A stretch of 64,000 bases of DNA from Bacteroidota bacterium (lineage in GTDB: Bacteria > Bacteroidota > Bacteroidia > Bacteroidales > Tenuifilaceae). The stretch spans positions 1 to 64,000 of the forward strand of contig JAKQKB010000076.1 of the NCBI GenBank assembly GCA_029560875.1, given 5' to 3'. Below are positions 27,351-37,580 of the stretch, in pieces. The notes below the pieces were generated by a model. It made no database searches and was not told where the DNA came from. It saw only the letters and a list, made by a program, of their open reading frames with translations. Both the position numbers and the translations under genes were made by a program. Numbering within the stretch: position 1 is the stretch's first letter; every line of letters starts with the position of its first letter.

Positions 27351-30300
27351 CTATTTTGAAATATAGTTAAGTTCAAGTGTTACGTTGGTATAGTTGATCA
27401 GATTGTTTAAATAATCTAATCTTATTTGGAGTGCGGTTTCGGTGCTTGTGGCAAATTTCAGAAAATCAATTTCGCCATTTTCAAAGCTAAGCCTTGCGGT
27501 TCTAGTAATTTCATTGTAAAGGTTTCCACCAATTTCGTTGTAGTAGTCTATTAGTTCTTTTAGCTTTAAGTGTGAACTTAATAACTCTTTTTGTTTCACT
27601 TTTAGTAGTTCAATTTCGAACTCAGCAAGGTTTTTGGTAGCATTCATTGCAAATTTCGACGCTTTTATCTTTGCTTTTTGTGCATTGAAAAATATTGGGA
27701 TTGAAATGCCTGCCTCAAATCCATGATATCTCTGTGCATTCTCATAAGAATTAGTTCCCAGAAAGTAGTTAAATGAAATATTGGGCATAAGTTTGTTCTT
27801 TTCAACGCTGATGTTTGCAATGCTTAGCTCTTCCTGATTTTTCAGCCATAAAAAGTATGACGATGATTCAATTGCCTTTTCGGCAAGGGACAATACAGTA
27901 ATTTCTGGTGAAACAACAAACGAACTATCGTAACCCATTAAGGTTTTAAGCTTTGTCAGGGAGTTTTCCATGTTGTATTTTATTTCGTTGAGCTGATTTT
28001 TTACCTGTTGCTGCTTGGCCTTAATGGTTAGTAAATCGAGATTGGTTATATCGCCCCTACTATTTCGGATAGTTGCTCCTTTTAGAATGTTGAGGTAAAG
28101 GCTATCAATATTTCCGTATATTTTCAATTTTTCGCTTATAACTTGTACTTCAACATAGTTTTGCGATACTTGCTTGATTAAGCTCTCTGTTCTGATTTTC
28201 AACTCGGTTTCGGCAATGCTGTACTCAACTCTTTTGGCTTTCAGCTCTGCGCTGTAAAGTGTGGGAAAGTTTATGCTCTGCGAAACACCCCAAACTTTTA
28301 GCGGGTAGCCATTTTCGGCAATATTATTTTGGTCGTATCCATAGGTAAAGGTTGTTTTATCCAGTGCAATAGCCGAAGGAATCAATGCTTTCTGCTCATC
28401 AACTTTAAGCGTGTAGGCTTTTATTTCTTTATTATTCTGTAATGCAATATTTACAGCATCATTCATTTTTAATTCTTTACTCTGAGCGAAAATACTAAAC
28501 GATGGCAGTATAAGCAACAGAATAATAACGCTTTCCTTTGCTCTTATTAACCGTAAGGGGAATAGCTTTATTCCAATAACATTGTAAAATATATGGAACA
28601 TCAAAGGCAGCGCTATCATTGTAAGCATTGTTGATGTAAATAACCCTCCAATTACCACGGTAGCCAGCGGTCGTTGTACCTCGGCACCAGCACCTGTAGA
28701 TATTGCCATAGGCAAAAAGCCCATTGCCGCGGCACCTGCTGTTAGCATAACAGGTCGTAGCCTATCTTTTGTGCCTTGAATAATTAGTTCGCGCATACTC
28801 ATTGCTCCATTGTGTTTAAGTTCCTTGAGATGTTCAATTAGCACAATTCCGTTTAGTACCGCAATTCCAAATAGGGCAATAAATCCTACGCCTGCCGATA
28901 CACTGAACGGCATGCCCCGTAGCCAGAGGAGTAGCACCCCGCCAACGGTAGCCAAAGGAATTGCTGTAAAAATCATTATGGCATCCTTAAACGACTGGAA
29001 CGCAAAGTGCAGGAATATGAATATAAGCAAAAGCGCAACCGGTACGGCAACAAGTAATCGGTTAGTAGCATTTTGCAAATTCTCAAACTGTCCGCCGTAG
29101 GCAATGTAGGTGCCCGGTTTTAATGTGATGTTCTTATCAACTGTGGCTTGGATATCCTTTACTACCGACTGTAAATCCCTGTTACGCACATTTATGCTTA
29201 CTACCACCCGCCGATGAGTGTTCTCCCTCGATATTTTTGCCGGGCCCGCCGCGTACTGTATATTGGCCAGCTCCGATAGTGGAATCTGACTGCCGTTAGG
29301 GATAGGAACTCTAAGATGCTTAATGTCTTCAATGTTCGTTCTGTTTTGTTGGTTGAACCTTACAACCAGGTCGAAACGTTTCTCCCCTTCAAAAACTACT
29401 CCGGTTGCTACTCCACCAAATGCTGCGGCTAGGTAACTGTTGAGCGTTTTGATATCAACTCCATAGTGTGCAATTTTTGCCCGATTGTAATCAATTTTAA
29501 TTTGAGGAAGTCCGGCAGTTTTTTCCAGAATAACATCACTAGCTCCAGGAATTCCCTCAATTAATTCTTTAATTTCAATTGCTTTTTTGTCGATATACTC
29601 CAAATCATCCCCAAAAATCTTAATGGCAATATCGGAACGAACACCGGTGATTAACTCGTTAAAGCGCATCTCTATAGGCTGTGTAAATTCGTATTCAATC
29701 CCGGGGATAGCCGAAAGTGCTTCTTTGAATTTATCTGCCAATTCCTCTTTGGTTTTTGCGCTAGTCCATGTTTTACGTGGTTTTAGTTTGATAATCATGT
29801 CAATTTCCTCCATCGACATTGGGTCGGTGGGAACCTCGGCTGCACCAATTCGGCTAACTATTTTATCAACCTCAGGGAAGTTCTTTATCAGAATTTGCTC
29901 CATTTTGGTTGTGGTTTCAATGGTTTTTGTTAGCGAAGTGCCCGTTTTTAGTACGGGTTGAATAACAAAGTCGCCTTCATCTAACGTAGGAACAAATTCT
30001 CCTCCAATTCTTGTAAAGAGGAATGCTGTGAAAAGCAGCGAAACCATGGCTGCACCAAGTACAATTTTTTTATGTGAGCAAGACCAGATAATTACAGGTG
30101 AGTAGGACTTGTGGGCAAGATTCATGAACCAATCTGAAATGTTTTTCTTATTCGATTTGGAGGGCTTCAGAAATAGCGATGATGCAACAGGTAACCATGT
30201 TAAACCCATTATCATTGCTCCAATAATTGCAAAGCAGAACGATAAAGCCATGGGCTTAAACATCTTTCCCTCAACTCCAGTTAACGAGAGGATTGGAATA

Positions 30301-31691
30301 AACACTATAAGGATGATTATTTGCCCGAATATGGCAGATTTCATCATTTTTGATGCTCCATCAAACGATATTACATCCATTATGTTCAAACGCTCATCGC
30401 CACTTGTTGCCTCTATTTCACTCTTTTTTACCGATATTTTTAATGCAATAAATTCAACAATAATAACAGCTCCATCAATTATAATCCCAAAATCGAGTGC
30501 TCCAAGGCTCATCAGGTTAGCATCTATTCCAAAAATGTACATCATCGAAATGGTGAAGAGCAGCGCAAGCGGAATCATTGATGTTATTACAAGTGCGGAG
30601 CGGATATTCCCAAGGAGAAGAATTACGGTGAACATTACAATTATTGCACCCAGTATAAGGTTCTCCACAACGGTAAATGTTGTTTTGGCAACCAGCTCGC
30701 TTCTGTCGACAATAGGATTTATAAAAACACCTTCAGGTAGGTTTTCCTGAATTTCTGCTACACGGTTTTTTACTTCAGCAATAACCTCCTTGGAGTTTGC
30801 ATTTTTGAGCATCATTACCTGCCCAAGTATTGTTTCGCCTTTCCCGTTTGCTGTAATAGCACCGTACCTATTGGCGTGTCCAAACTTAACAGTTGCAATA
30901 TTTTTGACGAGAATAGGTGTTCCGTTTGTGTTTTTAACAACAATATTCTCAATATCCTCTACAGATTTTACCTGTCCATCGCCGCGAATAAAGTAACTTT
31001 GGTTTGTTTTCTCGATATAGGAGCCACCCGATATGCTGTTGTTTGCTTCTAGTGCGTCGAATACCTCCATTAGAGTTACATTCATAGCAACCAGTTGCGA
31101 AGGTGTAATCGCTACCTCGTATTGTTTTAAGTAACCTCCCCAGCTATTAATCTCCACTACACCATTAATTCCAGATAATCTTCGTTTTATAACCCAATCC
31201 TGAATGGTTCGTAAATCGGAGGCGGAGTATTTGTTTTCGTATCCTTCTTTAGTGTCTAGTGTATACTGGTAAATCTCCCCAAGTCCTGTTGTAATTGGCC
31301 CCATTTCTGGTTCTCCAAAACCCTCCGGAATTTTTGCCGTAGCACTTTTTATTTTCTCGGAGATAAGTTGCCTTGGAAGGTACGTTCCTAAATCATCCTC
31401 AAAAACTATTGTCACTAAGGATATTCCAAATTTTGATACAGAACGGATTTCCTTTACCCCAGGCAAATTAGCCATTTCCATTTCAACCGGAGCAGTAATG
31501 TACTGCTCAATTTCCTGAGTCGACAAATTCCCCGACGTTGTTATAACCTGTACTTGATTATTGGTAATATCAGGGACGGCACCTACCGATATTTTAAAAA
31601 CTGCGTAAAATCCAAATGAGGCTATTGTTAGTGTAAACAGAATAACTATGAGTTTATTCTTAATGCTGAAGTCAATTATTTTTTCAAGCAT
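27351..31691 (-). CDS. Heavy-metal RND pump (CzcA/CusA) fused to a TolC-like outer-membrane domain
   Basis: This is a proton-driven metal exporter. The 1446 residues are much longer than the usual 1030-1050. Residues 1 to about 1030 form a full HME-RND protein: 12 membrane spans, two periplasmic loops, and LDFGIIIDGAVIIVEF in span 4 with Asp400, Asp406 and Glu413, the hallmark of metal-type pumps. From about 1040 a second hydrophobic segment (SVIILLLILPSFSIFAQ) ends like a signal peptide. It is followed by an OEP/TolC coiled-coil domain (about 1060-1446, NDAVNIALQNNKEI). The frame is open throughout. The fused form joins inner- and outer-membrane parts in one chain. Confidence 0.9.
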   Translation of the reverse strand: MLEKIIDFSIKNKLIVILFTLTIASFGFYAVFKISVGAVPDITNNQVQVITTSGNLSTQEIEQYITAPVEMEMANLPGVKEIRSVSKFGISLVTIVFEDDLGTYLPRQLISEKIKSATAKIPEGFGEPEMGPITTGLGEIYQYTLDTKEGYENKYSASDLRTIQDWVIKRRLSGINGVVEINSWGGYLKQYEVAITPSQLVAMNVTLMEVFDALEANNSISGGSYIEKTNQSYFIRGDGQVKSVEDIENIVVKNTNGTPILVKNIATVKFGHANRYGAITANGKGETILGQVMMLKNANSKEVIAEVKNRVAEIQENLPEGVFINPIVDRSELVAKTTFTVVENLILGAIIVMFTVILLLGNIRSALVITSMIPLALLFTISMMYIFGIDANLMSLGALDFGIIIDGAVIIVEFIALKISVKKSEIEATSGDERLNIMDVISFDGASKMMKSAIFGQIIILIVFIPILSLTGVEGKMFKPMALSFCFAIIGAMIMGLTWLPVASSLFLKPSKSNKKNISDWFMNLAHKSYSPVIIWSCSHKKIVLGAAMVSLLFTAFLFTRIGGEFVPTLDEGDFVIQPVLKTGTSLTKTIETTTKMEQILIKNFPEVDKIVSRIGAAEVPTDPMSMEEIDMIIKLKPRKTWTSAKTKEELADKFKEALSAIPGIEYEFTQPIEMRFNELITGVRSDIAIKIFGDDLEYIDKKAIEIKELIEGIPGASDVILEKTAGLPQIKIDYNRAKIAHYGVDIKTLNSYLAAAFGGVATGVVFEGEKRFDLVVRFNQQNRTNIEDIKHLRVPIPNGSQIPLSELANIQYAAGPAKISRENTHRRVVVSINVRNRDLQSVVKDIQATVDKNITLKPGTYIAYGGQFENLQNATNRLLVAVPVALLLIFIFLHFAFQSFKDAIMIFTAIPLATVGGVLLLWLRGMPFSVSAGVGFIALFGIAVLNGIVLIEHLKELKHNGAMSMRELIIQGTKDRLRPVMLTAGAAAMGFLPMAISTGAGAEVQRPLATVVIGGLFTSTMLTMIALPLMFHIFYNVIGIKLFPLRLIRAKESVIILLLILPSFSIFAQSKELKMNDAVNIALQNNKEIKAYTLKVDEQKALIPSAIALDKTTFTYGYDQNNIAENGYPLKVWGVSQSINFPTLYSAELKAKRVEYSIAETELKIRTESLIKQVSQNYVEVQVISEKLKIYGNIDSLYLNILKGATIRNSRGDITNLDLLTIKAKQQQVKNQLNEIKYNMENSLTKLKTLMGYDSSFVVSPEITVLSLAEKAIESSSYFLWLKNQEELSIANISVEKNKLMPNISFNYFLGTNSYENAQRYHGFEAGISIPIFFNAQKAKIKASKFAMNATKNLAEFEIELLKVKQKELLSSHLKLKELIDYYNEIGGNLYNEITRTARLSFENGEIDFLKFATSTETALQIRLDYLNNLINYTNVTLELNYISK

Positions 31692-31760
31692 TTTTAAAGG
31701 TTTAGGTTACAAGTAGTTCAATATTAGTGTTTTTTCTTGATATATTATTGAAATAAAGTA

Positions 31761-31768
31761 CAAATATA
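31761..31768 (-). promoter_or_regulatory. -7 box of the RND efflux genes
   Basis: TATATTTG on the minus strand, 70 bases upstream of the RND start, matches TAnnTTTG in a very A/T-rich gap. No -33 TTG at the proper distance. Confidence 0.3.
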
Positions 31769-31795
31769 ATAATTAATATATATAGATTATTGTAT

Positions 31796-34060
31796 TTAAT
31801 GGATTGTTAACAAATCTTTTAAAAATCTTGCTGTGTATGAATTATTAAAATTCACAATTTCCTCCGGGATTCCTTGAAAGATAAGTTCTCCACCTTTCTT
31901 GCCGCCTTCGGGGCCCATATCAATAATCCAATCGGCGTACTTGATAATATCGAGGTTGTGCTCAATTATCACAACAGTGTTGTTCTTTGCAACTAGTGCT
32001 TGAACTATCCTGTAAAAATTGTCGATATCGGACATATGAAGGCCGGTGGTTGGCTCATCCATAATGTAGATATTACTCTGGTTATTTAGTTCCGATGCAA
32101 TTTTTAGCCGTTGCGATTCGCCGCCCGAAAGTGTGCTAAGCGATTGCCCCAGTTTTAGGTAACCTAATCCAACCTCCTGCAGTATTTTTAGGTGTTTTTT
32201 GATTTTAGCAACCGAAAAGAACTCGTAGGCTTGGTTTATGGTCATATCAAGAACTTCGGCAATGTTCTTATCTTGATACTTAAGTTCCAGCACCTCGGAG
32301 TGGTAACGTTTACCCTCGCACTCGTCGCAGATGGTTTTAACCGAATCGAGAAAGTGAAGTTCGAAAGTTAATACACCTTGTCCGTTACATTTTGGGCAAG
32401 CGCCCTTGGAGTTGAAGCTAAATAGCGAAGCATCGGCTTTGGTGGCTGTGGCAAACTCCTTTCGGATTAAGTCGAACACGCCAATGAACGTTGCAGCATT
32501 TGCCCTCGACGATTTGCCAATGGGCGATTGGTCTATTACTATGGCCTCGGGATGTTGCTTTGCGAAGCACTCGTGAATTAAGCTGCTTTTGCCGCTACCT
32601 GCAACACCAGTAACGCAGGTGAGTAATCCTTTGGGAATTTTAACCGAAACATTTTTTAGATTATTTGCTGAAGCATTGCGGATTTCGAAGAATTCAGTTG
32701 GCTTTTTACGGTTGAATTTTGGTTTTTCCGTGTTGTGTAGGTATTTCCCTGTGATGCTTTCGGTATGCGCTAATTCGTTGGGTTCGCCATTGTATACGAC
32801 ATTTCCGCCCAGTTTGCCTGCCTTGGTGCCAATATCCACAATCCATTCCGCAGCCCTAATAATATCGGGGTCGTGCTCAACCACAAAAACGCTATTGCCC
32901 TTATCCTTTAGCCTGAAAAGAATGGTAAGCAGTTTTTCCGTATCGCGAGGGTGAAGCCCAATGGAGGGTTCATCGAGCACGTAGAGCATATCGGTAAGGT
33001 TGCAATCCAGCTGTTTCGACATTTTTACCCGTTGCGATTCTCCTCCAGAGAGCGTACTTACAGGACGCTCAAGCGAGAGGTAGCCAACCCCAATCTCAAT
33101 TAGTTGCTCTAGTAGGAATTGGGCTTTACGCAGAATAGGTTTTGATATTTCATCGTCAATATCCGATAGGAATGGTAGAACATCAACCAATTCCATTCTG
33201 CATACCTCATCAATGGATAAACCTTTTAGTTTGACACTACGGGCACGTTCATTAATGCGCGTACCGTTGCATTTATCGCAGGTTTTGTATGTGAAATACT
33301 TTGAGTAGGCGTTTTTCTCATCGTCGGAAGCTTCGTCCTCGGCTTTACCTGTGACCGATTTTTCCAACTTGCGGGCAATACCCTCGAATGTTCGGTTGTA
33401 TGCAAGTTTTTGCTTGGAGTCTTTAACTTGGTATGGCTCTGAGTATAACAGATGATTTAGTTCGTCGTAGGTGAAGTGCTTCAAAGGTTTGTCGGGGTCA
33501 ACTATTCCTAATGTTATTAACTCTTTCCAAAGGAATCCACCTATCTTATAGTGTGGGTGCGTAATTGCTCCTTCTCTAATAGATTTTTCGATATCAAGGA
33601 ATAAATCTAAATCAATCTTTATTTGCTTGCCCAAACCGTGGCAGTGTGTGCACATTCCCTCGGGGTGGTTGAACGAGAAGTAGAACGATGGACCTATGAA
33701 TGGCTTTCCAACTCGCGAGTATAGCAACCGAAGGTATGTGTTAATTTCGGTGGCGGTTCCAACAGTGCTGCGCAGGTTATTGCCCATTCGCTTTTGGTCA
33801 ATAACAATTGCTGTGGATAGGTTGAGGATGTCGTCCACATCGGGGCGGGAGAGTTTAGGCATTCGGGTGCGAGCAAACGTGCTGAAGGTTTCGATAAGTT
33901 GCCGTTGCGCCTCGGTGTAAATGGTATCGAATAGTAGCGACGATTTTCCTGAACCCGATACACCAGTAAAAACAACCAGTTTGTGTTTTGGAATTTCCAC
34001 ATCAATGTTCTTGAGGTTATTGGTGTGGGCGTTTTGAACTATAATTTTATCTCGGCTCAT
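31796..34060 (-). CDS. UvrA-like ABC ATPase, short form
   Basis: This is a DNA-binding ABC ATPase related to excinuclease subunit A. The 754 residues are some 180 shorter than canonical UvrA. It has two ATPase cassettes: Walker [10 protein letters not shown] and GVAGSGKSS, and two signatures TLSGGESQR followed by [13 protein letters not shown] and [13 protein letters not shown]. Cys motifs CTHCHG, CDKCNG, CPKCNG and CDECEG mark zinc modules. The shortened region after the first Walker A suggests loss of the UvrB-binding part, as in UvrA2/drug-resistance homologues. An AraC-type regulator lies immediately upstream on the same strand. Confidence 0.9.
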   Translation of the reverse strand: MSRDKIIVQNAHTNNLKNIDVEIPKHKLVVFTGVSGSGKSSLLFDTIYTEAQRQLIETFSTFARTRMPKLSRPDVDDILNLSTAIVIDQKRMGNNLRSTVGTATEINTYLRLLYSRVGKPFIGPSFYFSFNHPEGMCTHCHGLGKQIKIDLDLFLDIEKSIREGAITHPHYKIGGFLWKELITLGIVDPDKPLKHFTYDELNHLLYSEPYQVKDSKQKLAYNRTFEGIARKLEKSVTGKAEDEASDDEKNAYSKYFTYKTCDKCNGTRINERARSVKLKGLSIDEVCRMELVDVLPFLSDIDDEISKPILRKAQFLLEQLIEIGVGYLSLERPVSTLSGGESQRVKMSKQLDCNLTDMLYVLDEPSIGLHPRDTEKLLTILFRLKDKGNSVFVVEHDPDIIRAAEWIVDIGTKAGKLGGNVVYNGEPNELAHTESITGKYLHNTEKPKFNRKKPTEFFEIRNASANNLKNVSVKIPKGLLTCVTGVAGSGKSSLIHECFAKQHPEAIVIDQSPIGKSSRANAATFIGVFDLIRKEFATATKADASLFSFNSKGACPKCNGQGVLTFELHFLDSVKTICDECEGKRYHSEVLELKYQDKNIAEVLDMTINQAYEFFSVAKIKKHLKILQEVGLGYLKLGQSLSTLSGGESQRLKIASELNNQSNIYIMDEPTTGLHMSDIDNFYRIVQALVAKNNTVVIIEHNLDIIKYADWIIDMGPEGGKKGGELIFQGIPEEIVNFNNSYTARFLKDLLTIH

Positions 34061-34130
34061 AATTATTTTGATTTACGAGGCTAAAGTAGAGTGGGAGCGA
34101 GACTAAAAATAGTAAAAAACAGACAAAAAA

Positions 34131-34949
34131 TTAAATGCCGAAATCTGTTGCAAGGTGGTCGCAGGAGCAGAGCGATAGGAATTCCTTTGGGGTGTATCCT
34201 GTGTAGTTTTTAAAATCCTTTATAAAATGCGATTGGTCGAAATAACCGTTACGGTACGCGTATTCAGTTAAATCGATATTTCTATCGCGGCTAATATCCA
34301 AAACCACCTCCTGAAAACGAATCAACTTAATGAATTGCTTGGGTGTTTTGCCAAGCAGGACCGAAAACTTGCGCTCAAGGCTTTTGGTTGTAACCGATAG
34401 TTTACCGGATAGTTCCAGTGCACTTATCTGACCTCGGTTTTGTTTTATTAAGTTGATACTATTCTGGATTAGTAGAAGATTACTGTTATGGATTGGTAGC
34501 AGTTTTTTTAGTAGAAAATCTTCAATCACCTCAATTCTTCTACCCATGAGGGTTTCGTTGCAGATTTTTTCTTCAATCTGCATAACCTCTTTATTAAAAA
34601 TATCGCGAAGATTTACGCTTTGGTTTTCGACCTCCATAAGCGGAAACCTAAAGAAATGGCACGCCCCTGTTGGGTTGAATACCACAGCAATAACTCCTGC
34701 CTGACCAGAGGTTGAAACATCGAAATAGGAGTTGTTGATGCCGCTAATTATTGATTTGGGTTGATGCGTAAGTGTTGAGTCGTTATTCTTAACCACGAAT
34801 GGTTTATGGTAGTGAAACATTAGCTGCACATTCGCAGTGGGTATAACACGTTCGCAAACATCACTTTCGAACGTGGACGATTCCATTGTCCAGTAATGCT
34901 TGATGTAGGGTTTAAGCGCCTCGTGTGGTTGAATAAACTGGAATTGCAT
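34131..34949 (-). CDS. AraC-family transcriptional regulator
   Basis: The 272 residues have an N-terminal beta-rich sensing region (about 1-135, HYWTMESS and VIPTANVQLMFHYH, the DUF6597-like type). A C-terminal pair of helix-turn-helices (about 160-260) carries KLSVTTKSLERKFSVLLGKT and AYRNGYFDQSHFIKDFKNYT followed by GYTPKEFL. It is 70 bases upstream of the UvrA-like gene in the same direction and may regulate it. The ligand is unknown. Confidence 0.9.
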   Translation of the reverse strand: MQFQFIQPHEALKPYIKHYWTMESSTFESDVCERVIPTANVQLMFHYHKPFVVKNNDSTLTHQPKSIISGINNSYFDVSTSGQAGVIAVVFNPTGACHFFRFPLMEVENQSVNLRDIFNKEVMQIEEKICNETLMGRRIEVIEDFLLKKLLPIHNSNLLLIQNSINLIKQNRGQISALELSGKLSVTTKSLERKFSVLLGKTPKQFIKLIRFQEVVLDISRDRNIDLTEYAYRNGYFDQSHFIKDFKNYTGYTPKEFLSLCSCDHLATDFGI

Positions 34950-35026
34950 TGGGTGCTAATTGTTTGTAAAAATAGCATTTAGAGGCGAAAATGTGTTAGT
35001 TATCTGAATTAAAATTTATTAAAACA

Positions 35027-35062
35027 AAAAGGGCTTTAGCATTAGTTTGCCAAAGCCCTTTT
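35027..35062 (-). terminator. Terminator after aminopeptidase gene
   Basis: AAAAGGGCTTT (35027-35037) pairs with AAAGCCCTTTT (35052-35062) with a 14-base loop. The A-run upstream gives Ts on the minus strand. It is 20 bases beyond the stop codon at 35082. Confidence 0.75.
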
Positions 35063-35081
35063 ACTATTTCTTTTGATAAAA

Positions 35082-36056
35082 TTAAATTTCAAACCCAATC
35101 ATCTTGCCTTTTTTCATCACAAGTTCATCGTCGAAGTAAACATCAGGCTCTTTAACAAGTCCATCCAGGTGGCTGCTCACAGCAATGCGTCCACCCATGC
35201 TGATATTATTGCCGAAGGCAATATGGATTGTACCAAATACCTTTTCGTCCTCAAGGATTTCGCCGGTTAGGATAGCCTTGTAGTTTGTGCCAATACCAAA
35301 TTCTGCAACGGCTCTAGCGTCGCGTCCAACCTTGTCTACCATAGCGGCAAGTTGCTCGGCCTGTTTACCGCCAGTAATGCTTTCGGCATAACCGTTAACA
35401 ATTTCAATGGTGATTGGTGTTTCAATCATTCCTATTCCGGCCATAGAGCCATCAATTATAAGCTTGCCATTGGTTTGGTCTTCCCAAGGAGCAAGGTAAA
35501 CCTCACCCGAAGGTAAGTTGCCACTCTCGCCCTTATTGCGCATAACGCCCTTGCTAGGAAGAATCTTACGGTCTTTAACAGGCATTACTACATTTGTCCC
35601 TTTTTCAGTGACAACCTTGATGGTGCTAACGCCAACCAGCTTTGCTGCAATAAAATCGGTTAAGGCGATAATCTTTTCGTAATCCGCATTAAGGCAGCGC
35701 ACCATAGTATCGATATTGATACCAGGCATTGTGCCAAAACGAACGCCCAAAGCAGCCGCCTCGCGACGAGCATTGGTGTGAGTTAATGACATTTCGGTGG
35801 GACAAACAACAACATCTACTGCCTTCATCATGGCAGAAACAGAGGCCGGAGGCTCCTGCCCATTAATTTCGCGCGATTTTATCTCAACCAGAATGGATTC
35901 CTGGCAAAGTTCCTTACCTGCTTCGTGAAGTGCTAAGCCTATTTCGCGTTTTATCTCGTCGGTAACAATAAGCAGCGTTTCGGTTTTTTGAAGTCCCATA
36001 CAATCGCGAAGCGCAATTATTGAGGCATCTCTGAGGTCTTTATCGGTGTAATTCAT
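35082..36056 (-). CDS. Aminopeptidase-like protein (M29 / NicX-like fold)
   Basis: The 324 residues resemble the M29 aminopeptidase/NicX superfamily of metal enzymes. The C-terminal half shows the conserved metal-site texts EFGIGTN (about 258-264), a Glu, then GTIHIAFGNN and SHLDGLVKEPDVYFDD. The N-terminal half (MNYTDKDLRDASIIALRDCM) is a Rossmann-like domain. The substrate is not indicated; most homologues are simply called leucyl aminopeptidase. There is no signal peptide, so it is cytoplasmic. It is monocistronic with its own terminator. Confidence 0.75.
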   Translation of the reverse strand: MNYTDKDLRDASIIALRDCMGLQKTETLLIVTDEIKREIGLALHEAGKELCQESILVEIKSREINGQEPPASVSAMMKAVDVVVCPTEMSLTHTNARREAAALGVRFGTMPGINIDTMVRCLNADYEKIIALTDFIAAKLVGVSTIKVVTEKGTNVVMPVKDRKILPSKGVMRNKGESGNLPSGEVYLAPWEDQTNGKLIIDGSMAGIGMIETPITIEIVNGYAESITGGKQAEQLAAMVDKVGRDARAVAEFGIGTNYKAILTGEILEDEKVFGTIHIAFGNNISMGGRIAVSSHLDGLVKEPDVYFDDELVMKKGKMIGFEI

Positions 36057-36128
36057 AATTCAATTTATTTGGATGCAAAATAAACATTTTTTTGAGATTA
36101 GAGGCCGAGTTCTGCTGTATGGCATACT

Positions 36129-36221
36129 ATCCGAGTTTTTACTCGGATTAAAGAATGTGCAGCATAGAATTGCGATGCACGGTATGCCCATTCTAGGCAT
36201 GGTACAGATTTTTTGCATCGC
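36129..36221. other. Structured intergenic sequence of unknown role
   Basis: In the 228-base gap between the aminopeptidase and a membrane protein, ATCCGAGT-TTTT-ACTCGGAT (36129-36148) is a perfect 8-bp hairpin. GCGATGCA (36172-36179) pairs with TGCATCGC (36214-36221), enclosing a smaller ATGCC/GGCAT stem. No coding potential was recognised. It could be a small RNA, a 5' leader or an inserted repeat. Confidence 0.3.
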
Positions 36222-36284
36222 AAAGGAAGTGGATGGTAAGTATCACGCGTCAGGAGGCGCTCGATAGCGTTGGGATAACGATGG

Positions 36285-37094
36285 TTATGACCCAAACTTC
36301 CCGTAACGTTCATACTTCGAAAAAAGCAACAACATCTTTTTCCCATTCTTCTCGAACGGATAGTAATACTTATAATTATTCTTCTCTGTCCAGAAATAAC
36401 TCCCGGTTTTGCCCTTTTCAAAAACCTCAAGCAAATAATCACAATCGTTCATACTGCATTTGTAGAACGAATTGTCGAAGTACGGTTTTTTTAACGATTC
36501 TTTGGTTGTCCAACCCGAAATTTCGAGAAATACAGTTTCATCCTTGTACTTTGCCGATGTTAGTATGGTAATTGTTGGAAATTCTTCCTTTTGATTCGAC
36601 AGAACATTAAGAAATTCGGGAATCTTGCCGAGTTGGGCGGTGTCCTGTATGGATAGGGTTAGTTCCTCTATGGATTTCTCGTAGCGGGCTATCAAATCCT
36701 CGGCCTCGTTAACCAACTTTGCCTTCTCGTTCTGGCGCGATAGGTAATCGCCAACAAAAAGGAATGCAATAAGTAGCGTAACTACTAGGCAACTTGTGTA
36801 GATTACCTTTTTGGTGATTATTGATTTAGAATCATCCAGTTTCATTTCTTGAATTCTGCTGTCGGCAATAAGGCTGATATTAAGGCTTATACTTAGAATT
36901 GCAGCACAGGCCACAAGTACAAATGCAAAGCCTATGGCTGCAAAGAAAAACTCCGATGTTTGACTGGTAAACACGTTTAAATCGAAAGTTACAGATACTA
37001 TAAACCCAATAAACCAAAGAATAATAAGCGCTATGGTTCCTAGCATTATCCAAGTGGTTAGGTTCGATATTTTTACTTTTAGGGATTGTTTCAT
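36285..37094 (-). CDS. Three-span membrane protein of unknown function
   Basis: No family was recognised. The 269 residues have membrane segments at about 12-36 (WIMLGTIALIILWFIGFIVS), 47-72 and 90-112 (VIYTSCLVVTLLIAFLFVGD). A soluble C-terminal half follows (about 115-269) beginning with a helical stretch (NEAEDLIARYEKSIEELTLS) and continuing as mixed alpha/beta with several aromatic residues. The layout suggests a sensor or regulatory membrane protein. It has no clear operon partner. Confidence 0.7.
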   Translation of the reverse strand: MKQSLKVKISNLTTWIMLGTIALIILWFIGFIVSVTFDLNVFTSQTSEFFFAAIGFAFVLVACAAILSISLNISLIADSRIQEMKLDDSKSIITKKVIYTSCLVVTLLIAFLFVGDYLSRQNEKAKLVNEAEDLIARYEKSIEELTLSIQDTAQLGKIPEFLNVLSNQKEEFPTITILTSAKYKDETVFLEISGWTTKESLKKPYFDNSFYKCSMNDCDYLLEVFEKGKTGSYFWTEKNNYKYYYPFEKNGKKMLLLFSKYERYGKFGS

Positions 37095-37152
37095 GGTTGT
37101 TTAATTTGTTTTGATTGCTGACTATTTTATCTCAGAAATAATGAATAATTTA

Positions 37153-37195
37153 ACCACAAAGTCGCTCAAAGTAAATCTTAAAGGCACTCAAAGGA
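37153..37195 (+). repeat. ACCACAAAG-type flank repeat, side A
   Basis: The sequence starts ACCACAAAGTCGCTCAAAG and carries CAAAG-like words (CAAAG, TAAAG) every 10-15 bases. A related sequence lies in the opposite orientation at 37581-37622, beyond the GxxExxY gene, giving imperfect inverted repeats about 430 bases apart. Confidence 0.55.
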
Positions 37196-37198
37196 AAA

Positions 37199-37579
37199 TC
37201 ATAAGACTACTCTTTTTATACCATCTTTTAAGTGTCTTACGTTGAAGTTTACTAATAAGCCTAATTTGCAGTTTGATAATTTTAAGTAGGTTAAAATTTG
37301 TGCTAAATGAATATCCGATAATGAATCAACTGCTTTTATCTCAATGATTATGCTATTCTCAACAATTAAATCAATTCGGTATCCCGTTTCTAATTTTACT
37401 TTTTTGTATACTAATGGCAATGCTTTTTGTTTTTCAACTTTTAAACCGATTTTATTCAATTCATAGTAAAGACATTCTTCGTATGCGCTTTCAAGTAATC
37501 CAGGTCCAAGTGCGGTATGAACTTGAAAAGAACAGTCCAAAATCTTTTTAAATATTTCCTCAATATTCATTTTTGACAT
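37199..37579 (-). CDS. GxxExxY protein (PD-(D/E)XK nuclease-like)
   Basis: The 126 residues belong to the GxxExxY family: GLLESAY gives Gly27, Glu30 and Tyr33, following the LGPG turn. A PD-(D/E)XK-type core comes next with Asp70 (GYRIDLIV) and Glu80-x-Lys82 (IIEIKAV). Members are thought to be small nuclease-fold proteins, and no established function is known to me. The start may be Met1 or Met4. The gene is tightly bracketed by ACCACAAAG-type inverted repeats, which start a few bases outside both ends, suggesting a small mobile or selfish unit. Confidence 0.88.
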   Translation of the reverse strand: MSKMNIEEIFKKILDCSFQVHTALGPGLLESAYEECLYYELNKIGLKVEKQKALPLVYKKVKLETGYRIDLIVENSIIIEIKAVDSLSDIHLAQILTYLKLSNCKLGLLVNFNVRHLKDGIKRVVL

Positions 37580-37580
37580 T

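Noticed and set aside
30109-30750. 213-codon open frame opposite the RND gene
   Set aside because: It is fully antisense to the conserved pump sequence and its product has no domain; the open frame follows from codon usage of the real gene.
27351-31691. RND-TolC fusion as a frameshift or stop-loss artefact
   Set aside because: The join is in frame, includes a plausible signal segment, and no missing start or stop is visible on either side; kept as a real fusion.
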